Of a stretch of DNA of 31,747 nucleotides, positions 10,001 to 19,042 are shown in pieces. Source of the DNA: Candolleomyces eurysporus (taxonomy: Eukaryota; Basidiomycota; Agaricomycetes; Agaricales; Psathyrellaceae); the NCBI GenBank assembly GCA_027579435.1, contig JANBPK010001293.1, positions 1 through 31,747 on the forward strand, written 5' to 3'. Position 1 is the first letter of the stretch, and each line of letters begins with the position of its first letter. Below the pieces are notes generated by a model. That model did no database searches, had not been told where the DNA came from, and saw only the letters and a program-made list of their open reading frames with translations. The translations under genes and the position numbers were made by a program.

Positions 10001-11817
10001 GATTGTTGCGACCATTGTTGTTGTCATTCTCCCGTCCTTGTCCATCAATTTCGAGACCGTTTCCGTTGGCACCAACGTAATTGTTGTTCCTCGATCCTTG
10101 TTCGCCAATCTTGAGGCTTTCCTTTGCGCCAATGTAGCCGTCGTTCCCCGATCCCCGTCCATCAATCTCAAGGTAGCGTTCCGGTGCGCCAATTGTAAAG
10201 ATATAAGCGTGTTCTTCTGTCGCTTCGTCTTCAACAATATCCGGGGCAACGGAGTCATCATAGCCCTCGTCGCTATCACCAGGGTAACTGGCTTCTCTAT
10301 CGTCGAGCTTCGGTTCCTCGTTGGCAACTGCGGCGCCTCTCCCACCTTGGTCCCAGTGGGAATCCAAGGAAGGTGCGAGTCCTTGACGATTAACTTCAGA
10401 AGACTGGCCGGCATCAACCAGGAGACGCAAACCATGGGGCGGCAGGCAACTGAGGTGATTCTGTGAAAAGAAATGCCTTGGATCATATGGATTGACTCTG
10501 CCTGCAAAGGCATGAGCAGCATTCAAAAGGGATTCAACTGGAGCGCCGCACCTCGTTGAAAGAAATAGCGAACATCGTCTTCTAGCGTTGAAGGTGACCC
10601 CCTCAGCTGCTCCCCAACTCTCAGGCATGCTTCAAATGCTGATTGCTTTCCGCAAGCAACGTCAAATATTTCCCGCCATAGCAGGCGTTCCAACTCCTGA
10701 ATCGACTGCGGCTTCTGGTTGCCGAGGAGCTTCATATTCTACAGATTGTAAGGCCGCGAATCGCCAGATGTCAAAAGCAATGCACTCACCAAGAGAATTT
10801 CCTCCGACCACATGCCTTTGCTCGTGAGATCTAACTGCAACAAAACGCAAATAGGGCTGATCCCCACGGCCAAGTGGAATGCTTGGCGAATTCGACGAGC
10901 TTTCTTTGACATGCTTGACAAGCTAGAGCCGAGTGCATCAATTTCATTCAAATCTTCAGGGATGTCAATATAACCCTAGAGGAGCATGGGCAACACTTCT
11001 ATTGGACACAAAAAATGGCCACATACCTCGTTCAGGATGCCAATTGCCAAGGCGACGTAGCCAAAATTCTTCACTCTCGTCAATACCCTTTGAGCTTGAC
11101 TAGCAGCCAGAATCTCAGCTGCAACTGCGTTGGCAGCGCTTGACGGCGCTTTCCTAGCTTCTGCTTGCCTGTCTGAACCGATTTTTAATTTCTTGAGGCT
11201 TTGGCAGCTCTTCACAAAGCTATTCAATGTTGCCTGTAGGTCTGCTAACTCATGAACAAACTGGCAGCAAGTAGGGTATTGTTAAATGCACAATAATTGC
11301 AGTATTGAAAAGCACAACGCACCACGTTGGTTCCTCGCCACCAATCATTTTGTTTCACATAGATTGGGGGCGGTGGGCCAATCCACTTTGCCTCCAACCC
11401 GGTTATGACATCAATGAGCATGAACGCAAAAGCAATGGCGCAGAGGTTGTCTCCGATTGTGGTCGTCAGCCTCTCGCCAGATGGCACAAGCACTTCAGGC
11501 CAATTCCACTCAACTAGATCGCCTTGCAACAGCCGCATAGACGAAACACCATTCCATTGGCTGTTCTGCCTTCTTGCATTGCCCTCAAATTCATCGAGTC
11601 GACGGGCAAAGGGCTGAGCCAGTGAGCATCAGCATCAGTCGGAGCTGTTGGTTGGTGGACTCACCCTATGAGCACTTTTTGCGCGTACAACGCATTCAAA
11701 AGGCAATTCTGATAGGGCAACGACGCTCGTCTGGAAGGGTAGCAGCGATAGAAAGGCACAGTGTCGCAGCGAATTGGCCTGGGGCCGCTGCGCCACCAGC
11801 CTGTAGGGCTCTGACAT
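7012..11817 (-). CDS. JmjC-domain protein, 13 exons, about 1390 aa
   Basis: A putative Fe(II)/2-oxoglutarate oxygenase of the JmjC type; many members are histone lysine demethylases, but the substrate here is unknown. Exons from 5' to 3': 11817-11665, 11613-11323, 11260-11027, 10975-10790, 10738-10552, 10501-9369, 9321-9262, 9209-9129, 9073-8824, 8767-8290, 8237-8008, 7957-7313 and 7256-7012. Introns are 47-62 bp. All phases close to 1391 codons. The JmjC core has GAHHYFHIDSRGD (His about 953, Asp about 955), GEKLWVLAAP, PGSRLIMAPGTIHAVFTP (distal His about 1026) and AICRGGHF, so the metal triad is intact. The middle exon is acidic and Ser-rich with an internal repeat (about residues 460-517). 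The C-terminus has basic KKRR and LKRAK motifs suggesting nuclear import. The first exon is uncertain: an acceptor-like CCTTCCAG inside it could mean another 5' exon. Two N bases (9548, 9963) keep the frame when counted as real bases. Confidence 0.82.
10000..10178 (-). repeat. Degenerate ~60-bp tandem repeat inside the JmjC coding exon
   Basis: Three to four units encode variants of LEIDGRGSGNDGYIGAKE, SLKIGEQGSRNNNYVGAN and GLEIDGQGRENDNNNG. Units are about 19-20 codons and stay in frame, so the array is a low-complexity Asn/Gly-rich spacer between the N-terminal region and the JmjC part. Confidence 0.7.
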
Positions 11818-12190
11818 TGGCTTCAGGAGCAGTGGTGGGAAAGGGACTTTGAAGTTCAAAGGAAGCTCACTCGCTGAGCGAGGGTGCAAGCACTAGCAGC
11901 CGCTGGCAGTCGTCGAGCTGAACTGGAATCAGTGGCTGCCAGCGCCACCCACCGGCGCCGGTTCCGAGACAATTAGGTAATGCTATCAATTTTTCTGATT
12001 ACTTGACGCGAAAACATCAAACCAGAGCGGATTGGAGACTACTAGATTCAAGATTTGTAGATAATACATGAGGACGCGATAAATTTGCATAGGAAGTGCG
12101 GCGCATGTGAGGCCGAGAATGTATTTAAGGACAATGGGATAGAAAAAGAAGCATCTGAAGAAAAACCAAAGGCGAGGCGCCCTGACGCGA
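11818..12190. other. Spacer between two minus-strand genes
   Basis: About 370 bp hold the 3' end of the 12191-13520 gene and the promoter, and perhaps a missed first exon, of the JmjC gene. A segment at 11897-11943 contains an inverted pair (CGCTGGCAG / CTGCCAGCG) and resembles a CAGCCGCTGGCAGT stretch near 14780. No complete gene is seen. Confidence 0.4.
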
Positions 12191-13520
12191 TTAAAAAGTA
12201 GCTCGAGCTTTCCCCTTCCTCCTCCTTTGAGCTTCCAGGGCGGCCTCATCGAGCTCCTCAGACTCGTTGCTGCCATCCCGGTAGCCCTCCAACTCGGCTT
12301 CAAAATCCCTGAGGTTCAACTGGTGGGAAAAGAAAGGAAGTCAGCAGTCAATTTAGCAGTTGAGTCCAGCGGTAGCACTTACGAGCGTCGCATCATTCGT
12401 CAGCCCAACCGCTATATCCCGCGCGGTGAGGGTACGGTCCTGCACCGTGATTGTCGGGTCATCGTCCTCAGAGCTAGATGCTGAAGGCGACTCTGATCGT
12501 TCAAGATCCAGGTCGAACTTCATCTCCTCTGTCACTGGCAGCGGTAGCCAGCACAGGCAGCTCTCGCAGTGACGCGTCTTCAACGACGAAGGCCCAGCCT
12601 CCGACCCACCTTCAAGGGGTACAGCAGTGGATGTAGGTGGCGGCTGTTGCGGGACGCTTGCAGCAGCAGTCTTGACGAATGGCGCATGTGTCTGGTATAG
12701 GTTGGCCATCTCCTCGGCTCCAGGCTGGCTCGCGAAATCTCCCTCGTTCCACCTCTCATTCTGGAACCGGAACGGAGGGGGAACGGCTAGGCCACGCTCC
12801 CGGTGTACCGCGGCCTGGAGCTGCCAGTCCCAAGGTCGGTTAGTATATAAGGCAGAATGGGCTAAATTGTGGACGTACGTCGTTCATTTCAAGGGCAATC
12901 TGCCTGACCCATGACCAAGGGATCATGGGGAGCTCTGCCTGTTCGGACATCGTGCATCTGCAGTTGCGAAATTTTATTAACGCCCTGAGTTAGGAATATT
13001 AAAAGGTCCTGAATGGGACTTACAAGTCTTCAAGGCACCCCTGGGTGAACTCCATTGGAAAGAAAAGCAACCCCTCCGAGCCGTTCCCCTTCTTCTCCAA
13101 CCTGGCCGCTACGTTCACGATGCTCTCTGCGAGCCCTCGAGCAATGATATTGTCTCGCGGCATCCTCTCGAGGGTGATAGTCGCATGGGGCGACATCTCA
13201 GAGCCGCTGACAGCCAGGCCCCGAAATGCCGCCACCGCTGGGCTGGCGGGCCCAGCCTGAGGGATTGCGCTGGCATCGGTATGCGTTGCCTCNAACCNAG
13301 GCATTNGGGTCCCCGGTNGCTGAGAAGTGACCTGGGTTGTCCCCGAATCCTCAGTCTCCCCCGTGGCAACGGTAGGAGCGAGAGCAGAGGTAGTAAGCAC
13401 AGGAGGAGCAGAAGGTGTGGAAAGAGCAGGAGTTGCAGAAAGAGGAGAAGATGCAAAAGGAGCAGGAGAGGAGGTATGAGCAGAACGACCAGGACGACCA
13501 GGAGTGCCGAGATCAGACAT
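12191..13520 (-). CDS. Hypothetical protein, four exons, 380 aa
   Basis: I do not recognise the function. Exons from 5' to 3': 13520-13024, 12957-12879, 12820-12383 and 12319-12191. Introns of 66, 58 and 63 bp have GTAAGT, GTACGT and GTAAGT donors, and all phases close to 381 codons. The start ATG has a good context (CCGCCATGT). The N-terminal 100 residues are Ser/Thr/Pro/Ala-rich and probably disordered. A more ordered block follows (TLERMPRDNIIARGLAESI to EFTQGCLEDL), then WVRQIALEMNDLQAAVHRER, then a Pro-rich and acidic stretch, then a basic tail (AQRRRKGKARATF). Four N calls (13293, 13298, 13306, 13318) lie in exon 1, and the frame holds when they are counted. It sits directly upstream of the JmjC gene on the same strand. 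Confidence 0.68.
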
Positions 13521-13883
13521 GGCGGGGGATCTGGAGAAGGATCTGTATGTTGGCCGGCCTTTATCCCATCCCAAAGTCATATTTGCAAAAAACAAAGNAG
13601 CTGCCCCACTTTGAGCGGCAACTCACAACCCTTCATGTTGCCAGCCCAGGGCGACATAGCATTGAATGGGAGCCCCGTTGAATAGCAGCATCGGCCCTTT
13701 GAAGCCCGATCATGAGGATCTGCCACAGAAGCATTTCCAAAACCAGAAAGGCAACTCAGAAATTGAGTTTCCGCGTACCATCTCTGCCGCTTTCAACTGT
13801 GTTATGAGCCTCTCTCTTGGTTCCTCTTCCCCAGCGTGGCTTTGGCTCAAATTTTCACCAACTTCCCTTTCTGGCTTGCATCT
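13521..13883. other. No gene seen
   Basis: About 360 bp upstream of the hypothetical gene, presumably its promoter. It includes one N (13598) and no convincing coding frame. Confidence 0.35.
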
Positions 13884-13942
13884 TACAGCTCAGAGAAGGC
13901 TGCATCGATAGACCCGCCGTGCTCCTTTTGATATTTGTTTGG
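13884..13942 (+). repeat. Relic related to the left arm of the 3003-3408 MITE
   Basis: The segment begins TACAGCT, then has ATCGATAGACC, then GTGCTCCTTTTGATATTTGT, in the same order and near the same spacing as 3001-3060. No matching right arm was found downstream, so this is a fragment or a diverged subfamily. Confidence 0.45.
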
Positions 13943-14150
13943 ATAAGGGGCAAGTTGAATACAAATCTTGGCACCCATCGTCCCAAACTGGGCCAACCCT
14001 AGAACCTAGTGGCCTTTGATTCCAATCCAGGGTACATAGGCATTGCAGTCAGCTGCCCTTTGAATTCTTTTGTAATGCACCAATGTCTGCCTGCGGCCGT
14101 TGTAGACAAGGAAGAGGCGTGGCAATGCCAAATTGTAGAGGTTTTTTGTC

Positions 14151-14350
14151 ATGCGCCCTGGCTATATAAGGCTTCTTTATCTAGCAAGATGATGCCATGG
14201 CGTTGGTGAGGAACGATGCCCTATGGCGGGCGCTATGTCTGANTTTTTTGGTGAGGACGCTTAAAAGCAATATCCAACAACGTCGTTTTGCCTGCTTCCT
14301 CACAGGGGGTGCGCGTCAAGAAATTTGGAAAACTACAATTTTTTCTGCAG
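14151..14350 (+). repeat. Dispersed repeat, copy B
   Basis: It matches copy A (4020-4260, opposite strand) from GCCCTGGCTATATAAGGC through GCCATGGCGTTGGTGAGGAA to GTCAAGAAATTTGGAAAA. The TATATAA box and the ATG (14197) are retained. One N (14243) precedes a T run. The open frame beyond does not match copy A and has no known motif. Confidence 0.6.
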
Positions 14351-14972
14351 CTGTAAATGATGTTTTGAGACCCAATGACTCAAGGAGCCCAAAACAGTTC
14401 CAACGTCGTGTGCGCCGCTGCTCCACTGGCATGTTTGAAATATCAAAGGGGGAGCAATCTCATCTATTGATACCTTGTTAGCAATAATCACTGCAGTCAC
14501 AATTTCATTTGACCATAGTAAGCAACACTGATCAGATAAAGATTGGTACATGGGAAGCAGTGAGCTCCTTGCCCTGTCCAAGATAGACTTCAAGGGACTC
14601 AATAGAATTACTGCTGGGCTTATAGTTGAAATCCGCTCACTAGCTTCAGGCTGCACCAAGTACCTCAGCATGGCGTTTGAATGCGGCCGGCCCGAATCAC
14701 ATCGTTGAATGGCAGCTGGAATGGCTATCCGCTGCCGCAGCTACAGCACTTGTTTGCCCAAATGCGACAATGAATCAGACAGCCGCTGGCAGTGACTCGA
14801 ACTCAGCGATGGCTAGTAGCTCAGGAAGACTTGAACTGCGGGCGCAGTAGCTACAAGAGTGCTACTTATACCTGCAATCCGTATCATACATAGGCTATCA
14901 AACACTCAACACATAGCAGAAGTTTCCAAGTCCCTCCCTGTTCCCTGCTCAAGATATTGGCTTCTCCCCGGA
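14351..14972. other. No gene seen
   Basis: About 620 bp after repeat copy B. It includes the CAGCCGCTGGCAGT segment shared with 11.9 kb and the presumed promoter of the coiled-coil gene. No supportable coding region. Confidence 0.35.
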
Positions 14973-15535
14973 ATGTCTCAACCCACCACCACTCCAAGCC
15001 CTATGACCCACAATATTGGTGAAATATCTCACCGTCTTGCTAAAAGAGGTAACGTGTCAGATGTAGAAGTGATAATTCAACAGACTCGCCCATGAACTTA
15101 CATTGAAACGCCTAGCATACAACGCCACCGGCTTCTCTTGGATCTCAGGCTGTTGCACTGCAGATGCAGCTCCACTACATGTGAAGCTGGCAGCAGCGCA
15201 TGTTGGATGCCTCGAGGCCTGCATTAGCAGCCTCGAGAAGAAAAACCGCCGCCTCAGAAGGGAGCTAAAAGCTGCACAGCAGGACAAAAGGGATTTAGAA
15301 GGAGAGCTACAAGAAGCTTATCAGAATATNGGGGGATGTCCAAGAACGTTTGGGAAAAGTTGAAGAATCGATCCAAAGAGCCAGGTCAGAAGCTGATCGT
15401 TATTGCGGCTGGTGGCTGAACGGATACTACTTTGTGAGGATCCTACTTGACATGTTGTCAGTTCCCAAACAGAAGGAGGTTGAGCCCATTGCAGCCTTGT
15501 CTCATGCTCGATATTTTCATCACAACTCATCTTAG
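14973..15535 (+). CDS. Small coiled-coil protein, frame broken by an N
   Basis: Function unknown. Exon 1 is 14973-15048 (ATG opens MSQPTTTPSPM) and exon 2 is 15149-15535. The intron is 100 bp (GTAACG..ATCTCAG), long for this window but in phase. Exon 2 encodes a heptad-like helix (CLEACISSLEKKNRRLRREL and LEGELQEAYQN), then VQERLGKVEESIQRARSEAD, then an aromatic/hydrophobic segment (GWWLNGYYFVRILLDMLS). The frame changes exactly at the N at 15330. Leaving that N out gives one continuous frame of 153 aa, and the length then closes exactly, so the N is best read as a spurious base. There is no membrane anchor or known domain. Confidence 0.55.
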
Positions 15536-16130
15536 CTAACGTATGCCNTTTTTTGTGAACTCTGCATGTTGAAATCTCTTGCTACGCCCTCAATAATGCA
15601 AAATTTTGATGAACTGATTCATCTGAGGGTCCTTAGAATAGATTTCCTACCTAGCTGCATCTACCCAAAGTTGTTTGCATAACTCCTGTCGGTTTTGTTC
15701 TTTTGTGAGATGGCTTGTAACCGCTGTCAAGACTGTCACAATGCCGAATTGGGCCAATTGTGGCCAACATGCTGTTTGTCAGGGTCAGGGGCAGGTCAGA
15801 CTGACGTTGGGGCTAGCGTGTCATTACGAGTCACTGTGTCACACCATGCTGCTCAAGCGGAAAATGCAACTAACAGAACTCGAGCAAAAAACCGTAATGC
15901 TTTGGGCATTTTGGAACAGCAATGGGGGATATTCCGGAATCTGGGAGGCATATAATGATTGAGAGAGTATAGTAATCGGAAGCTGGTACAAGCGTCGTAA
16001 AATATCCAAGAAAATGAAGTCGTTAGAAAAATGAAATGGATACAAGCTGTGTGAGACTTCAAGTGCAGACGCTGCCCGTCAATTGAAGCCAGTCAGTAAC
16101 AGCGCAGTAAGGGCAAGGTAAAATAAACGA
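15536..16130. other. No convincing gene
   Basis: About 600 bp. Two plus-strand frames of 86 and 95 codons overlap (15675-15962), with no motif and no splice partner. One N (15548) lies before a T run. Confidence 0.35.
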
Positions 16131-16132
16131 AC

Positions 16133-16570
16133 TCACTGGGCAGCTTTCAACCAGGGTGAGACACAAAGGTGCAAGCCAACCCATCCTCGAACTTCAGATG
16201 GCATATTGGGGTTCAGGAGAGAGCGTTTGAGGGCTTGGCTTGTTAACACTGCCCTTTCATAAAGCTGGAGAGCATGCTTGTCTTCAGAGGACGTGCTGGA
16301 ATAGATAAACCATGCGGTTTTGACTGCCTTCATGACTCAGGTGACGTAGTCAAGTATATCGTCTATCTCATTAGACTGTGTCCAGAAGGGGATTGGAGGA
16401 TCATTGGGGGTCAGGATGGGCGCAGGGACAGAGGGCGGCGTCAGGATTTGTCATCAATTAGGAAGTGATAATGTACCGTGGGATGCGGGGGAAAAAACAT
16501 GGGGAGGCCCTTGAAGAGGGGCAAAGGACAGTGAAGGTGGGGCAGGAGCAATCACTTCAACAGCACTCAT
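16133..16570 (-). pseudogene. Decayed gene of unknown function
   Basis: A minus-strand ATG at 16570 opens MSAVEVIAPAPPSLSFAP and follows a TATATAAG box at 16651-16658. The same frame resumes downstream as PIPFWTQSNEIDDILDYVT, then a TGA, then AVKTAWFIYSSTSSEDKHAL and a 40-residue helical stretch ending at TGA near 16133. Two adjacent stops after residue 38 and the later TGA cannot be removed with a good intron, because no suitable acceptor lies between them. The frame-preserving stretches look coding, so I read this as a gene with nonsense changes rather than chance. A short intron missed by eye remains possible. Confidence 0.4.
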
Positions 16571-16629
16571 GATAATTATGGTACAGGATTATTTAGAGAG
16601 GTTTGTGGTGGTGAAGCAAGGAAGCCACA

Positions 16630-16683
16630 GGCACGGGAGCGGGCAGCTTGCTTATATAGGCAACAAGCCTACAGACCCGTGCC
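16630..16683. repeat. Inverted repeat around a TATA box
   Basis: GGCACGGG (16630-16637) and CCCGTGCC (16676-16683) are perfect reverse complements. They enclose a second pair (GCTTG / CAAGC) and a TATATA at 16653-16658. A third CACGGG lies at 16688-16693. The array sits upstream of the decayed 16570 gene and just beyond the 3' end of the helicase remnant. Confidence 0.5.
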
Positions 16684-16776
16684 TACGTCACGGGATGCGC
16701 AATTGATCATCTGAGTTACATGAGCATGGAACAACAGAACATTGGTGTTTTGCACCTGCAATTACAGTAAATAAGG

Positions 16777-17935
16777 CTACTTTAGAACTTCTGGGTATAC
16801 AATATTTTTTGTAGTCAAGGGAGAGTCATTATCATCAGTAGGTCTATTTATAATTTTGATGTTCTGAACCCAAGTAACTCTTGAAACATCTACATAAAAT
16901 TGCCCATGTGTGAAGACAGGAGTCCTCAAGTCCAGACCAACACACTTTACTGATCAACCTTGAGATTTGTTGATGGCCATTGCAAAAGCAAGTCGGACTG
17001 GAAATTGAAGGCAAGTGAGATGGAATGGAATTTGTGTTTCAGATGGTGTGATTTTGAGGCATGGAATGAAGACACACTTTCCAGCATTGTCTCCAGATAG
17101 AAGTTGAACCTCCAGGACACAGGAAGACATTTGAGTAATAATGCCCCTTGACCCATTGCAGACTCCATCTGAAGAGGAGAGATTGTACAGAATCATGACT
17201 GGTGCACCAATTTGAGTTTCAAATGGGACAATAGTTGATTGAGTTGAGGTACTCTTGTGGATATGTCATTTCTGTGCCTTGGTCTCCTTCATCCTGACTT
17301 TGTGCTGAATCAATGCTGTGATACACTTGGGCTTCTCCAGGAACCTGTTTGAGAATTCGGGAGTTAATACTGTCAACATCATTGCTCTGGGAAGAAAGAA
17401 TAGTGTGTTCTGTGTTCTGCAAAGTACTGATCAGGAGGAAGGAGTTGGTTGTTGGAGATCTTGGAGTAGATGGTGCTAATCACATCTTCAATCTTGTTTC
17501 CACTGCATCTGAAGGATTCTAGAAGGATGATGTCTCCAGAATCAATGTTGATATGTCCACCTCTTCCCACCTCCAGCTACCATTGAGCAAATTCATGCTC
17601 CTGGACAACTGCAAAATTAAGCTAGAATGTTTGCTTCAGACAGAGAAGTTGCAACCTATGCCATAGATATGATCTCTACATGCAGGCACCTACAATCTGA
17701 ACCCCTGACCCCTTTGGGATTGCAGGCAAAATCTACTGGAGATCTCCTCCAAACCCAACACTGAGTCCACCAACTGGCTTTTCTGGACAATTGTGGATAA
17801 ATTTGAATGTGCAATCCACTGCTTCATGAATGTGCTGGTGCTGCATTGGAGCTTCATCCCAAATAACCAATGATGTCTGCTGTATAAGCTCTGCTAGATC
17901 AGACTGCCTTGAAATAGAGCATAGACAACTGGCAA
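16777..17935 (-). pseudogene. Pif1-family helicase remnant (Helitron type)
   Basis: Pif1-like helicases of this wording form the C-terminal half of Helitron RepHel proteins. In order: CSISRQSDLAELIQQ, the Walker B segment TSLVIWDEAPMQHQHIHEAV, GGLSVGFGGDLQ, ILPAIPKGSG, QIVGACM, RSYLWH, VGRGGHINIDSG, NDVDSINSRILKQVPGEA, YPQEYLNSI, GAPVMILYNLSSSDGVCNGS, QFPVRLAFAMAINKSQG and the terminal NIVYPEVLK before TAG at 16777-16779. The Walker A part and everything N-terminal are missing. Damage includes stops after DLQ and after GACM (each where the family has Gln), a TGA after KSQG, and at least two frameshifts (near 17210 and near 17390). The gene is dead. No Rep domain was found upstream, and the Helitron termini could not be fixed. 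Confidence 0.82.
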
Positions 17936-18552
17936 ATAGCCCATGAACAGTGGCCAGGGCAAGTGACTCTTTTTCATTTTATATCTAGTCAACCTTGAAT
18001 TTGGCCATTTGGCTGTGGATGCTTCAGTACCACATCGTACTGTTGAAGCACCACTTGCTGCTTCCTCTCACCTGTGTGTGTCTGACTCCTTCATTGCACC
18101 TCACCATTCACTCATGTGCAGGATTCTCCTTCCATGACAGGCAAGTAGCCACCATATAATACAACACATCTTGTGCATGTTTGGCCTTTGTTCCAGTAGT
18201 AGAGACTTTGCAAAATGTAACCTTGTACTTGAAAGTTGAGGTTAAGAACATCTCATACACTCCACTCTCCACTCTCTCCCAAACTGCATTGCAAGATGGT
18301 TGCAACAGTCAAAGCACATTCCATGCTCTGGCTATAGCACAACTACTGCAAATTCACCCAAAAAACCAAACCTAAGCAGCCATTGTACACTATTGGAACA
18401 ATTCCAGCATATATTCTGGCACATTTTTGGCATTATCAAAACCTTGTAATCAAGCACTGCCATGTATCAGTAATAAGGCTGGACAGTGGTGAGAAAACAT
18501 GCATACCAAGGTTGAGGTGAAGGAACAGAAAGATACAGTGGAGAGGAGACAA

Positions 18553-18570
18553 AATAATAATAATAATAAT
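18553..18570. repeat. (AAT)6 microsatellite
   Basis: Six perfect AAT units. Confidence 0.9.
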
Positions 18571-18918
18571 CAGGAGAAATCAAAGTAAATACTCTATCTA
18601 TGTAAGAGAGAGTAGCTAGTGTTTAGCTCTTTACAGTGCAGCAAGGTTTAAAATCAAGAGAAATCAGAGTCTATAATGTTTAATCATGTCACAGTGCAGT
18701 GAGAGTTGGCAAAACACGGCAGGATGCAGCAAGAGCGCATCGCGACGCGTGCCAGTAAGTGGCTTACATAATCTAGTGCAGCCGCGTCCAGTCCCAGCGA
18801 GGCTTGCTTATATAATAATCAATGCGTTTTTCCCAGCTACTTTCTCTTACAATAATAGATTGACTGCGTTTATTTATTCTTGTTTGTGCTCAGTCACGTG
18901 CAGGGCGCTCAGTTGCTC

Positions 18919-18954
18919 TGAGCCCCCAGTATGACCAGGAGCACTGGGGGCTCA
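18919..18954. other. Perfect 12-bp stem hairpin
   Basis: TGAGCCCCCAGT (18919-18930) pairs perfectly with ACTGGGGGCTCA (18943-18954) across a 12-nt loop. It could be a transposon subterminal hairpin. A CTGA tetranucleotide follows 6 nt later on the plus strand, which loosely resembles a Helitron 3' end, but the base after it is G rather than T. Confidence 0.55.
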
Positions 18955-19042
18955 TACTACTGAGATCCAAGTCGGCCTGAGTCACTCATGTTGAGAACAT
19001 TGGTGCCACCAAAGGCAGAATCAATGGTGCCGTAAGGGCCAA

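Larger units (their letters stand above)
17936..19039. other. Gene-poor AT-rich DNA between helicase remnant and CACTA element
   Basis: About 1.1 kb with no supportable gene. It contains an (AAT)6 microsatellite (18553-18570), a pair of diverged ~100-bp direct repeats (around GAGAAATCAAAGT and GAGAAATCAGAGT, each followed by ACAGTGCAG), and a 12-bp perfect hairpin (18919-18954). Confidence 0.45.

Noticed and set aside
9936..10466. 176-codon plus-strand frame
   Set aside because: Antisense to the repeat-bearing JmjC exon; its apparent regularity comes from the tandem repeat.
16954..17196. Intact small helicase gene
   Set aside because: It is one open piece of a longer Pif1 frame with stops and frameshifts on both sides.
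18907..18963. Helitron 3' terminus at the hairpin
   Set aside because: Orientation is wrong for the helicase, the base after CTGA is G, and no matching 5' end was found; kept only as a low-interest finding.
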